From Mesotaenium endlicherianum (taxonomy: Eukaryota > Streptophyta > Zygnematophyceae > Zygnematales > Mesotaeniaceae), in assembly GCA_009602735.1 (NCBI GenBank), contig WELA01009603.1, positions 208,822 through 272,821 on the forward strand: a DNA stretch of 64,000 nt, given 5' to 3'. Positions 1-9,747 of this stretch are shown in pieces (positions within the stretch are counted from its first letter, which is position 1; every line of letters begins with the position of its first letter). The translations under genes and the position numbers were made by a program. The notes beneath the pieces were generated by a model that had not been told where the DNA came from, searched no databases, and was given only the letters and a program-made list of their open reading frames with translations.

Positions 1-100
1 GGGGGCCGATAGGGGAGAAAGAGAGAAGGAGAGGGCGAGGGGCCCCGGGGGGGGTGGGGGGGGGAAGAGGGTTGATTAAAAGGGGGCGAGGATACATGTC
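1..100. repeat. G-rich low-complexity tract
   Basis: The first bases are almost purely G and A, with several runs of four to nine G between about 39 and 90. Such runs could form a G-quadruplex. No gene is visible here. Confidence 0.6.
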
Positions 101-1017
101 GTAAGCTCAGCATGGAAGGGAGGAGGCACAAGAGAGGCCGGAGGGAGAAATAAGAAAAAGAGGCAGCAGAAGCAATTTGTGCAGCAGTCGCCGTAGTTAT
201 CGTTGCATGCACTTTTTACGAACGAAGCACTCCATATCGCTAGCTCATCACTGGCAGTTGGGGGCCTGGCTGGGAGCCGCCCTCCTGGTGGCCACTCCCA
301 GCCCCCCCCCAACCCACGCCTCCCTCCTCTAGGACTCATCATCTCTAGTGAGGGGCCTGGTCTGGAGAGCTCGAGCTGGCTAGACCCACCCAAAATGCTG
401 GAAACCCCACAGCTAAGGCACCGTGAAATCTCCCTTCCTTTTCTTCCCTTCTCTTCCCCCCCTTCCACCCCTTCTTCGCACTTAATACCAGCAGAATGCT
501 CAAAATGTCCTCTCTCTCCTAGCCCTATTCCCTTCCTCGTGTTCAAGAATAGCAGGCTGCGTGCGACGTCAATTCCGCCACTTCACTTCCCTGTTCCCCT
601 TCTTCCGTCTACGTTTGTGTCTCCCCACCCTTCGCACTCCTGCCACTTCTCTGGTGTTACTCTCCGTCTTGCCTCTCATTGCCCTTCTTGTCTGGCCTCT
701 CCTTCTCCTTGCTCCTTTCAAAGTCCAGCTACTCCCTTTGCATGTGTATGCAACTATCTTTTGCTCCCTCCAGGCAGGTAGAGATGTGAGAGAAAGAAGC
801 ACACAGATATTGCTGCCACCTCTTTCTTCCCCTCCCACTCCTTGCCTCTCTCTCCCCTGCCAACTGTTTCTTGCTTCAAATTATCAATCTCTCCAGAAGC
901 TAAAGTGGACTGAAGGAGGAAGATGTACGGTGCAACCTTGTCCCCGTCCACACCTCTCCCTCTTCTTACATAAGATGACATAGAGTGTGTATTTGTGTCT
1001 GTCGCAAGATTCTATCA
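101..1017. other. C/T-rich stretch without a recognisable gene
   Basis: This stretch is strongly pyrimidine-biased on the plus strand. It carries open frames on both strands, including one of 192 codons at 203-781 (+), but their translations are Pro/Ser/Leu-rich, as expected from C/T-rich DNA read by chance. I see no domain, splice pattern or codon signature that supports a real gene. Confidence 0.5.
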
Positions 1018-1077
1018 TCACAAAAAATGATGAAGGCATTTGCATGGTTTGCACGCCAAGTACAAACTGCTACTTAC

Positions 1078-1134
1078 CAGTCCATCAGCAGTATACAAAC
1101 GTGAAAGGAAGGATATGGTTGCCTCAACTCTCAT
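1078..1134 (-). other. Candidate internal exon, unidentified
   Basis: A 57-nt segment on the minus strand is bounded by a good acceptor (CTACAG) and a consensus donor (GTAAGT). It is exactly 19 codons long, so it could be a phase-symmetric exon. The frame stays open upstream to about 1227, so it may equally be the end of a longer exon. The encoded peptide (MRVEATISFLSRLYTADGL) is not one I recognise. No convincing neighbouring exon was found, so this is weak evidence for a host gene fragment. Confidence 0.22.
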
Positions 1135-1588
1135 CTGTAGGCCAACAAATGAACCAAGTGTGAGTGCTAGATGATTTTCTGATGCCCAAACCTGGCCAAC
1201 AGGTGATTCCCGCCGTCGCTTGCCCAAACTTGTTAATTATTTATCTTCACGCCTGTCGCAAATTTTCCACCAGAATCTTTGATATGAAAAAAACATAAGC
1301 AGCGGACCAAACGGACGTCGGACGAAGCTTCTCTGGGCGGCCGACAGAAGTGATCAACTCTTCGTACACTATGTTCGTGCGAATAGATCTTCTACGCTTA
1401 TTTATACGTACAAAGGATGGCCTGTATGGCGTACAGCCTAACTCTGGTGCGTAGTGCCTAGATGCTTTTGGAACAACATACCACCTAATCTTATCCACCT
1501 CCACAACACGTGTGTCTGCTTCCTCAATAGTAATAGCATTTGCATTCTCCCCACCGGCATGAGAGGAGGTACCTTCACTCTTCTTATG

Positions 1589-1843
1589 TCAAAAGTTCTT
1601 GGCATTGTGGCCTTTGTCATCACACCTATAGCGGACATACTCTGTGCAGCTCAATGCCAAATGCCCGATCTTCCCACAGTGGTGACACGTCCTCACTTCA
1701 TTGCCTCCTCTACCCCCTCCTCCTTGGTAGCCACCTCTAGTGGACAACCCCCTTTCTCCTCGACTCGTGCTCCCCATGTTCCTCTCCTCCATTTGCAGAG
1801 TCACATCTGTTGCTTCCCTTTTCTTCACTCTCACCATTGCCAT
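1589..1843 (-). mobile_element. Gag-like fragment with a CCHC zinc knuckle
   Basis: This 84-residue minus-strand frame contains a canonical retroviral-type zinc knuckle, CHHCGKIGHLALSC, preceded by a Gly/Arg-rich stretch. That layout is usual for the nucleocapsid part of gag in LTR elements. A second, poorer Cys-rich stretch follows. No protease, integrase or reverse transcriptase was recognised nearby, so the family (Ty1/copia or Ty3/gypsy) is not decided. It is an isolated, old fragment. A cellular CCHC protein is a less likely alternative. Confidence 0.45.
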
Positions 1844-1849
1844 GTCTAA

Positions 1850-3060
1850 TTCGCGTTCAGCAACCTAGTCTCTGCAATTTTCAAGTACACACAGTTCACC
1901 TCTGTACAGAGTAACACCTTCTTGGTCATATTGAATTGTGGCCTTGACCCCATCAGCAGCTGGATCACGTGATGTACTTCAACCACTGCACATCCAATAT
2001 CTTGCGCCTCTTGTCATGATTTATTGAGTCGAGGTTGACGTACAAAACCGGGCTCCACTTGTATGAACCATCAACCTAGGACGAGCAACTTTGCTTTGAC
2101 TTTACGCATCCATATGTTGAACTTTTCTAGGTTTCCAAGTCACCAAAGTATAGCGCGTTGAAGCATCTCTTGAATGGCATCGGTTTCGCGTCATTTGGTT
2201 GAGTATCAAGCAAGATAGGCGCAATCTAGTCCGCACCCCTTTTGGCCCCTAGAGGGAACACACCAAATGGCCAACTTGTGACTCAATGTACCAAAGGTGA
2301 CACTGTTGACCATTCGTAAGTCCCCCGGGGACACTCAGGTTACTGCGCACAAATCCGCGAGCCCCTTAGCCTACATAAGTCCTGCATTTCCATAGTGTAA
2401 GTGCATCATTGAGGCTATAACTTGGTGACTGCATCACCGACTCTCAGAGGAAGCTTCAAATTTACTTCTGAGGCGCTATCTAGGCAGAATCACCCAAGGT
2501 ACGCTCCACCAATGAGAGACACACAACATATTCTACGTGCATTGCTTTGATTGGTTAGAGTTGTGTTTAGCCTATCTGAGTGCTAGTACATGCCTTGTAC
2601 ACATTAGTGAACAAAGGAGATCCTCCTAGAGTGACTACGTGCATTGGATCCGCCGCATATGACGACAGGTTTCCAAGAGTAAAAATTTTAGAGATGTCCC
2701 TACAGGAACATCTTGTAGAAGTCCCATTATACCAGGTGTAAGTAACAAATTATCAGTAAAGCTTACAGTTTTATCTCTCGTGTTTTCGGGACCACTTAGT
2801 GTCTCTCTCGTGAAGAGCAAGCCCTCCTGGCTTCCAGTCAGTTGAAGAACTTCACAAGTGGTGAGCAAAGTCACAGCTTATAACCTGTGCCATAGGACTA
2901 CTCTTGAAGATCATGATGTGCTTCTAGTGATTTTTTTGGCCAGACTTCATTACTTGTTTTCCAACCAGATTACAGTCTTGAGGTGCGCACTCTGGAGAGT
3001 ACACACTCCTTACTTCTAAAACATGTTTCTTTGCCTGCAAGCAATTGGAATCTTCAGCGT
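1850..3060. other. Unassigned DNA upstream of element M
   Basis: No coding sequence, RNA gene or known repeat was recognised here. The stretch ends directly before the first methionine of the gag-like part of element M, so it may hold that element's leader or LTR. I could not find a matching sequence downstream of 11588 that would prove an LTR pair. Confidence 0.4.
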
Positions 3061-4959
3061 ATGCCTACCCGTAGTGGGCGTTCTTATCAGCCATACTACG
3101 AAGGGGTTAGTGAAGAAAACTCGAACTCAGATCTCAGCACTATCACTGAACCCTCTGAAGAGGAGCAACCCGCGCTCCAGCGCTCAGCGATTGCTTCTGA
3201 GCCACCGTCTTAGTGGGCTCGATACAATTCCTTGTATCCTATCGCAGGTGATCAAGAGGTCAACACTGACACGTCCGCCTATTGCTTCAGCGGCACGCCA
3301 GGCACCTGTGATTTGGAAGCTACCGTCTCGGAGTTTCAGGCTGACTTCGCGGCAGCAAAGCTCAAGACGCCCACGCTGACGAAGCGCGACGTCTTCGACA
3401 CGCTCATGCGCTACCTCTCTCACGTGGCCTGCAACACCGTCCGCGAGAAGGGAGCCGAGCTCCGGATACACACTGAGGTTGTAAGTGATCCACCAGTGGC
3501 GACCCTGCTAGCCGACCCAGTGCAAGCCTTTTGGAATATCCTCAGGACAGCGTTCTAGGCTGCAACTGAAGAGAAGGGGAACGAGCTGCACCACTTCTTT
3601 CGACGCAAGAACAAGATGATCTGCATGATGTACCGCCGCTTGGTGCACCTACGCTGCGACGTTGGCACTCTCACCAACCGAGAGGCCGCGAAGACTCCCA
3701 TCTACGGGCGTGCGCCAGGAGGCCTCGGTGCTGCCATCTTCCACGATGCGCACAACGCTTGCCCGCTAGCCCCAGCAGCAGCAGCAACCTCAGCGCTCTC
3801 AGCTGCCCCAGTAGACACAGCAGCGCGGGGCTACGCGTGGCCGCATTTCCATGGCCGCCACGACAAGTGACCCCTGCTGGTCTTGCGGAAAACGGGCCAC
3901 TCACGCCAGTACTGCACGCTCGCGCAGAATGGCAAGCCCAGCGATTGCACCTACTGTGGCAAGGCCGGCCACCTACAGATCGTTTGTCTGCAGAAGAAGC
4001 TCAACGTCCAAAACGGGCGCGCTCATGACGGTCCTTTGCGTGCAGCAAGACAGCGAGGCGGGCGAAATCGTCGCACAGGTCGATGCCTTGCAATGACGGC
4101 AGCTACAGCCACGACAAACGCCGCGCTGACTCTCGGAGCCAACTGCTGCAGCTTCGACGACGGCAGTGACGCCCTCATGGAGGCGAGCGCGAAAATTGCA
4201 AGACTCTGGGCCCTCTTCGGCGCCGACAGCCACGACGCGTGTGGAGCACTCTTTGCACACGCTCCACCGTCCAACGCCACCGCTCTGAAAGCTGGCGCCC
4301 CCTCAACCCCTGCGCACACGCCAAGCTGCGACGCACTAACTGAGGGCAGACCACAGGCCTGCGCAGCTCTGCCAGCCTGCGCTGCGCACGGCCCCGCTAT
4401 CGGGTCGATGTTGCCGCCACGCGCATGGCCACGCAACAACATAGCGCCTGCGACCAAAGCTGCAGGAGCCCGCTCAGACAGCCGTGCCTGCCCTTCGCAC
4501 ACCGCACAGACATATGTCAGCAGCGACAGCGCTCGCTCAGACACGCTGTCAAATAATAGGCTACAGGCTTGCGCGGCCGCGCCATCCCCGGGCATAGGCA
4601 CGCCCGCAGACGGGACCGCACGCACGCTACCCTTGGCTCCGACAGAGCCCCTGGCCTGCGCTGCCCTGCTGTCGCCAGCAGGCTTTTCCTCGGCCCGCGC
4701 AGCAATAGCTAGCACGCAGGCACGAGCTCACTAGGCGGCGCGCACGGCTGCAGCTAGCACAGCCGCCGCGTCCCTTGCCTACGCGCGGAACGACCGTGCG
4801 CAGATCTGGGCACAAGCCGGAACAGCCGCCCTCTGCTGGTTACTGCAGACAGCAGGCCCTAGCAGAGGCCGCCACTGGTCGCCTGCATGACAGGCGGGGC
4901 CGCTCTTATCGACAGCAGAGTGCTCGCGCGTGCACTTGCACACCCGCGCACGCCGCCCA

Positions 4960-5640
4960 CCGCGCTGCAAGGCCCGCTGCGCAGCCAGCAACGCTATGAC
5001 AGCTTTGCAGCAGCAGCTGCAGTTGCGCACAGTTACTGCGCGCAGGTGCTGCCACGTGGCGCGTGCACGCAACCCGGCACGGCCAACGCAGAGACGGCGA
5101 CTGCGACCGCCATCTCCAGGCAGAGGGGGGCAACCCCGACTACATCGTGCGGTCGGATCGTCAGACAGGGCGCCGACGGCGCACCCGCAGCTGCGCAGAG
5201 CAGTTGCGCGCAGGTGCTGCCACGTGGCGCGTGCACGCAACCCGACACGGCCATCGCAGAGACGGCGACTGCAACCGCCATCTTCAGGCAAGGGGGGGGC
5301 AATCCCGACTACGCCGTGCGGTCAGATTGTCGGACAGGGCGCACCCGCAGCTGAGCATAGCAGCTGCGCGGAGGAGCTGCCACGTGGCGCGCGCACACAA
5401 CCTGGCACGGCCAGCGCAGAGACGGCGGCTTCGACCGCCATCTTCAGGCAGGGAGGGACAACCCTGACTGCGCCGTGCGATCGGATTGTCGCACGAGGCG
5501 CCGACAGCGCGCCCGCAGCTGCGCACAGCCAGGGTCTTACCCCTGGTGCACACGTACCGCCACTTGGCACGCGGGCACAGCCTGGGCCAGCCAGCGCACA
5601 TCTGGCGGCCGTAATTGCCATCCTCAGTCTGGGGGGGGCT
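4960..5640 (+). repeat. Tandem repeat of about 168 bp in element M
   Basis: A GC-rich unit recurs with starts near 5041, 5209 and 5369, and a more diverged copy near 5550, so spacing is 160-180 bp. Each copy contains a core resembling GCTGCCACGTGGCGCG, then a segment resembling GAGACGGCGACTGC. The first period, 168 bp, is a multiple of three (56 codons), so copies could be added without changing frame. It lies between the zinc knuckle and the methyltransferase part of M. Confidence 0.75.
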
Positions 5641-6068
5641 GTGCGGCCAAATTGTCGTGAGGGGTCCCAACGGTGCCAACACGGCTGCGCGCAGCCAAGA
5701 CTCAAACCCTGGCTGCACACAAAACCCCGGCAACAACGCACTGCGCGCTGCGAGGGCTTTAGTAACCGAACGAACCAGGGGGAAGGCGCCACAAGCTTTG
5801 CACGGGGGAGCCAAGACTGACGCCGACGGCGCGACCCCTCAACTCTAGGAGCCACCAAGAGGCGCCACGTGGCAGCCGCCCTGCATCCGCGTGCTTGCCA
5901 GCAGCTGCAGCCGTTCCTGCAGCTGCACACTTGACGACCGTTGCGCTTTCGGCTGCTACGTATGCGCTTGCCCTTGCAGCGCTTGCGCCTGCATCTACGA
6001 GTGTGCCGGCATCCGCACACGCGCCAGCCGCCATGACAGTGTCAGCCATCACGCCAGGCCTTAAGGGA

Positions 6069-6224
6069 GGCTCTGCGGCAGGCTGCGCGGTAGATTGTGC
6101 GGCAGGCTCCGTGGCAGGCTCTGCGGTAGGCGGCGCGGCAGGCCTCTTGGTAGGCCGTGCGGCAGGCTGCGCGGTGGGCGGCGCGGCAGGCCTTGCAGCA
6201 GGCTTTGCGGCAGGCCTTGCCGCA
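6069..6224 (+). repeat. 13 copies of a 12-bp repeat
   Basis: The 156 bases divide exactly into thirteen 12-mers of the form GGCNNNGCGGCA with substitutions. In one plus frame they encode Gly/Ala/Val tetrapeptide repeats such as AGCA and AGLA. This looks like a coding minisatellite within the linker region of element M. It is independent of the 168-bp repeat upstream. Confidence 0.85.
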
Positions 6225-7782
6225 GACCGCCCTCAGGCTGCGCGGCAGCCCTGGCGGCTGCGCCAGTGGCATCCGTGGCGGCTGCGAGAGCAGCTGCCAT
6301 TCTGGCCTGCTGGCACGCACGCAGCCTCTTGGTAGTCGCCCTCTGATCGGTCGCGTGGGCCGCGAGTACATGCTCGTGGCACCAGCCGGCCGGCCCGCAG
6401 TGCCTCAGAAGCGCAATGGCAATTAAGAGGGACGCGCACGGCATCCTTACCCCTCGACATCGTCAATCGCCGCCCAGCAATGTCCGCTCTCTACGGCTTC
6501 ATGGGGCTGGGCGACGGCCGGCAGGTGGTCCAGATCACCAAAGGTGGGCCCAAGGACAAGGAGATCTCTGTGGGAGAGGACCTGCTTGAGCCGTAGAATG
6601 AGGAGCCGGACCTGCCTAGCGCAGAGCTCCACCTCACGCCACAGGAGAAGACAGATGTCCTAGCCGCCCCGGCGAGGGAGCAAATACGCATCTGCGCAGC
6701 GCACTGCTCCTGAATGCAGCAAACGCCGGAGGATGCCAACGAAGCTCTTGCCGTTGCCCGTACTGCCGTCCGTACCGCAGTCCTTGCTTGTGCCTCTGCG
6801 GCGGCTGCCCCCACCGCTACCGCGACCTCTGCGTCTCATAGCGAGCCTTCAGCGAGGACAGACGTTCGCGTACGCCACGACGTACCCGTTGGCGTGGCCA
6901 TCCAATACAATATAGACTCTCAGCCGCCAGTCCAACACATATTGCACCAGACTGGCGACTCCTAGCCTCGCATCACGACATTGGAGGAGGAGGCCACGCG
7001 GCAAGCCGCCTATTCTAACGAGTTCGACAATCTACCCCTCGACAGCAACGAGGAGGAGGAGCAATGGGAGCAGCTTCTCGAGAAGTATGCGGAGGAGTAC
7101 CTTGCGCAACCAACGGAGGAGCCTCGGCCCCCTACGCCCACGACACACATTCGGCGCAGGCATACAGGCCTGCCTATCTTCAGCGACATGCCGCAGGAGG
7201 CCGGGGTCCGATCCAGCTGGGCCCGTGACGCCGCATCCGTTGTGTGACCCATGACTGCCCCACGAGCAACGAGTGTCGCGGCCAGCACTTGTTCGCCTCC
7301 GCCTGCGCGGCAGCTGCTGCTTCCAGCACTACCACGCCACTCGTGCGCCAGACGGATCCTTGGAGCAGCATTCTCGATCCGCCGCGCTCACGACCGGCTA
7401 CTTGCGCCCATCCGCCCCTGCAATACGCACATTGCACCAAGCCGACCATTGGGCTCGGCCGGGAGACCAATCCTCTCCGCGCGACGAGGCGCTCACGGTC
7501 GCTCACGCCCCTAAGTGAGGCGCAAGAGGTCACTCCTCTTCGCAAGCCAAGGGCCCGCTCCATGCCACCGCCGTACAAAGACAAGAAGCGCACGCACCCG
7601 TACGACAACACTCAGGAGCAAGGAGACACGCCACCTTCTTTCCCTCTCCATGACTTCGACAACATGCACGCCTTCTCACAGGCGCATTACGCCCTGTACC
7701 TCGACCCTAAGGCTCAACGCGCCGGCGTCCCACGCAACCACATCGCAGCCACAACGACCCCTCAAGATCGCCTCCTCAGAAG

Positions 7783-9507
7783 GTGGCGTGCACAGGTGGC
7801 AGGCCTCTTCCTTGCCACCCGTTCACAGCAGCCACACGAGTAGAGCTCACGCCGCATCTCCGGCATCCCCGCGTTGAACTAGCTCCGCGAGGGCAGTCCC
7901 ACCCGCAAGTCCAGCTGGCTCCGCGCCAGCCCGTCCGGCCACGGCAGGAGGTTCACAGCCCCGAGCGATCTGTCTGCACATTCCCCGCTGAGGCCATGCG
8001 TGAGCGCCAATGCGCCTACTTTGATCCGCATCCCTATCTGCCTCAGCGGCCCGTTCTGAACCACTTGGCCCATGCAGCCTCGCACCAGGTTGACCTCGCT
8101 CTGCCGGGCCAATGGCAGCAGTGGTACGTTCGTATGGCCCGACGTCAAGCCTGCGATGTGCAGCCGGAGGCTTTGGAGGACTTTCGCATGCGGTTGCGTT
8201 CTTATCAGGCCCATGCTCGGGAGGGGCGTCCCCTGCCGATTGCGGACCGCATTCCAATTCTTACGCGAGACTACACCGAGCGCGCCGTGGATGCGCTTCG
8301 CATGGCGCCACATCAACACAGTGCCGAGCGCACCGATCCGCCTCTCGCGCAGGTTGGCAATCCTGCCATGGGTTGCCGCCCACTGCCGACACCCATCTGT
8401 GCCGACTTGCTCGACGAGCGGCCTCGCGGCATCGTGCTCGTTGAGCTCTTTGCTAGGATTGCCACAGGGCTGCTAGCAACCTTGCAGGCTGGCACCCCTG
8501 TACACCGCTGCGTCTATGTGGGCCCCGATCTCGAGGCTCAGCAGGTGGACCGCCGGCAGATGGCTCTGTGCCACGAGCAATTCCTATACCTCCTTCCCGC
8601 GCACGCCTTCCGTCGTGCGCAGGCAGATTGGCCCATGGACATCCGCGACATCACCGTCAAGCATGTCACTCACCTTGGGCCCATCAATCTCATCATCGCA
8701 GATTGGGAGTGCCAAGGATCTTCCAGAGCTGGGCGTGGCAGAGCACTCAGTGACCCTCGCACGGCCCTCTTCTGGCACCTGGTCTGCGTCCTCAACATGG
8801 TGGAGGACCGTCAGCCGCCATATACTCTTGAATGGGTTTTGGAGAACGTGGACGCACGCCACGACCACAGGCCCGACGTCACTGTTGACTTTGTCCTCTG
8901 CAGCAACTACGTCGTTCGCGAGGCCGTCATTGACTCTGCCCGGAATAGCTCGTTTGCGCATCGCGTCTGCGCCTTGTTCACCAACCTGGCCATGCTGGGC
9001 ACGCTTGAGGCTTTGGCAGCTGCACATCCGCGTCACACGCGCAACGTCGACTCCATCATTGATGTCCCTCGGCTAGCACAGCGGGTGACGGTGCTGCCAC
9101 ATCCCTCGCAGGCGCAATGCGAGGTCCTTCACGGTGTTACTCGAGCGCTCCCCACCTTTGTCAGCCGCTATGACAACGATGCCTTTGTGGGCGCACAGCG
9201 CGGAATGGTCATTGACCTGGGGACTGGCATGTTTGACGGACCCCGCCTGACGGAGATGGAACGCGCCATTGGCTTTCTGCTGCACCTCACAGAGCTGAAC
9301 GGTCTCACGGAGGTGAACCGCATTCGCCTCCTAGAACAGGAAATTGACGCCAACGTCCTCACATGGATCTTGCTTCAGACCCAAACCTTGGCACCTCTTT
9401 ACGCGGAGGTGCGCCACCTCGAGCTGCCCCCACCTGCTGACGCCATGGATGAGGCCTCCCCTAACAATGACGGCCAGGCATCGCCCGGCACCGCGTGGCA
9501 TTCTTAG
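7783..9507 (+). CDS. Dnmt3-like cytosine-5 methyltransferase ORF of element M
   Basis: This is a 574-residue open frame. Residues 1-205 are Arg/Pro-rich and unidentified. The C-terminal two-thirds match the Dnmt3 catalytic fold in order. Motif I (SAM binding) is LFARIATGLL at about 222, compared with LFDGIATGLL in animal Dnmt3. DIRDITVKHV plus GPINLIIA follows, compared with DVRSVTQKHI and GPFDLVIG. A motif IV region has the cysteine at about 310. Motif VI is LENV at about 353. A HRV motif-VIII-like stretch lies near 390. The C-terminal segment TEMERAIGF at about 490 compares with TEMERVFGF. The family transfers methyl from S-adenosylmethionine to cytosine C5. Family assignment rests on remembered Dnmt3 sequence, not a search. 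Activity is not implied. Confidence 0.8.
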   Translation: MACTGGRPLPCHPFTAATRVELTPHLRHPRVELAPRGQSHPQVQLAPRQPVRPRQEVHSPERSVCTFPAEAMRERQCAYFDPHPYLPQRPVLNHLAHAASHQVDLALPGQWQQWYVRMARRQACDVQPEALEDFRMRLRSYQAHAREGRPLPIADRIPILTRDYTERAVDALRMAPHQHSAERTDPPLAQVGNPAMGCRPLPTPICADLLDERPRGIVLVELFARIATGLLATLQAGTPVHRCVYVGPDLEAQQVDRRQMALCHEQFLYLLPAHAFRRAQADWPMDIRDITVKHVTHLGPINLIIADWECQGSSRAGRGRALSDPRTALFWHLVCVLNMVEDRQPPYTLEWVLENVDARHDHRPDVTVDFVLCSNYVVREAVIDSARNSSFAHRVCALFTNLAMLGTLEALAAAHPRHTRNVDSIIDVPRLAQRVTVLPHPSQAQCEVLHGVTRALPTFVSRYDNDAFVGAQRGMVIDLGTGMFDGPRLTEMERAIGFLLHLTELNGLTEVNRIRLLEQEIDANVLTWILLQTQTLAPLYAEVRHLELPPPADAMDEASPNNDGQASPGTAWHS

Positions 9508-9747
9508 CGCGAGGGGCCTGCCCCGCTGGCTCGCGCCCGCCATTGGTCCCCGCCTCCGGCCCGTGACGATTCTAGTTTGCTGGGGGGGGGACGCATAAGA
9601 GAGGAGGCCTTACAGCAACCCAAGGAGTTTTGGTCGCCATGTCCTTTTCCTCACTCGCGACGTCAGGCAGGCAGTGCAGGGCAACTGGCAGCAGCTGCCA
9701 ACGAGGAGGCACCCATCGTAGGCCGAGCATAGACAGCTGCAGGGCGG

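Noticed and set aside
203-781. 192-codon plus-strand frame near the left edge
   Set aside because: Its Pro/Ser/Leu-rich translation mirrors the C/T bias of the DNA. Overlapping frames on both strands are equally open, and no domain is visible.
4023-4715. 230-codon minus-strand frame, and similar minus frames up to 6450
   Set aside because: These are antisense shadows of the GC-rich linker of element M. High GC removes stop codons in all frames.
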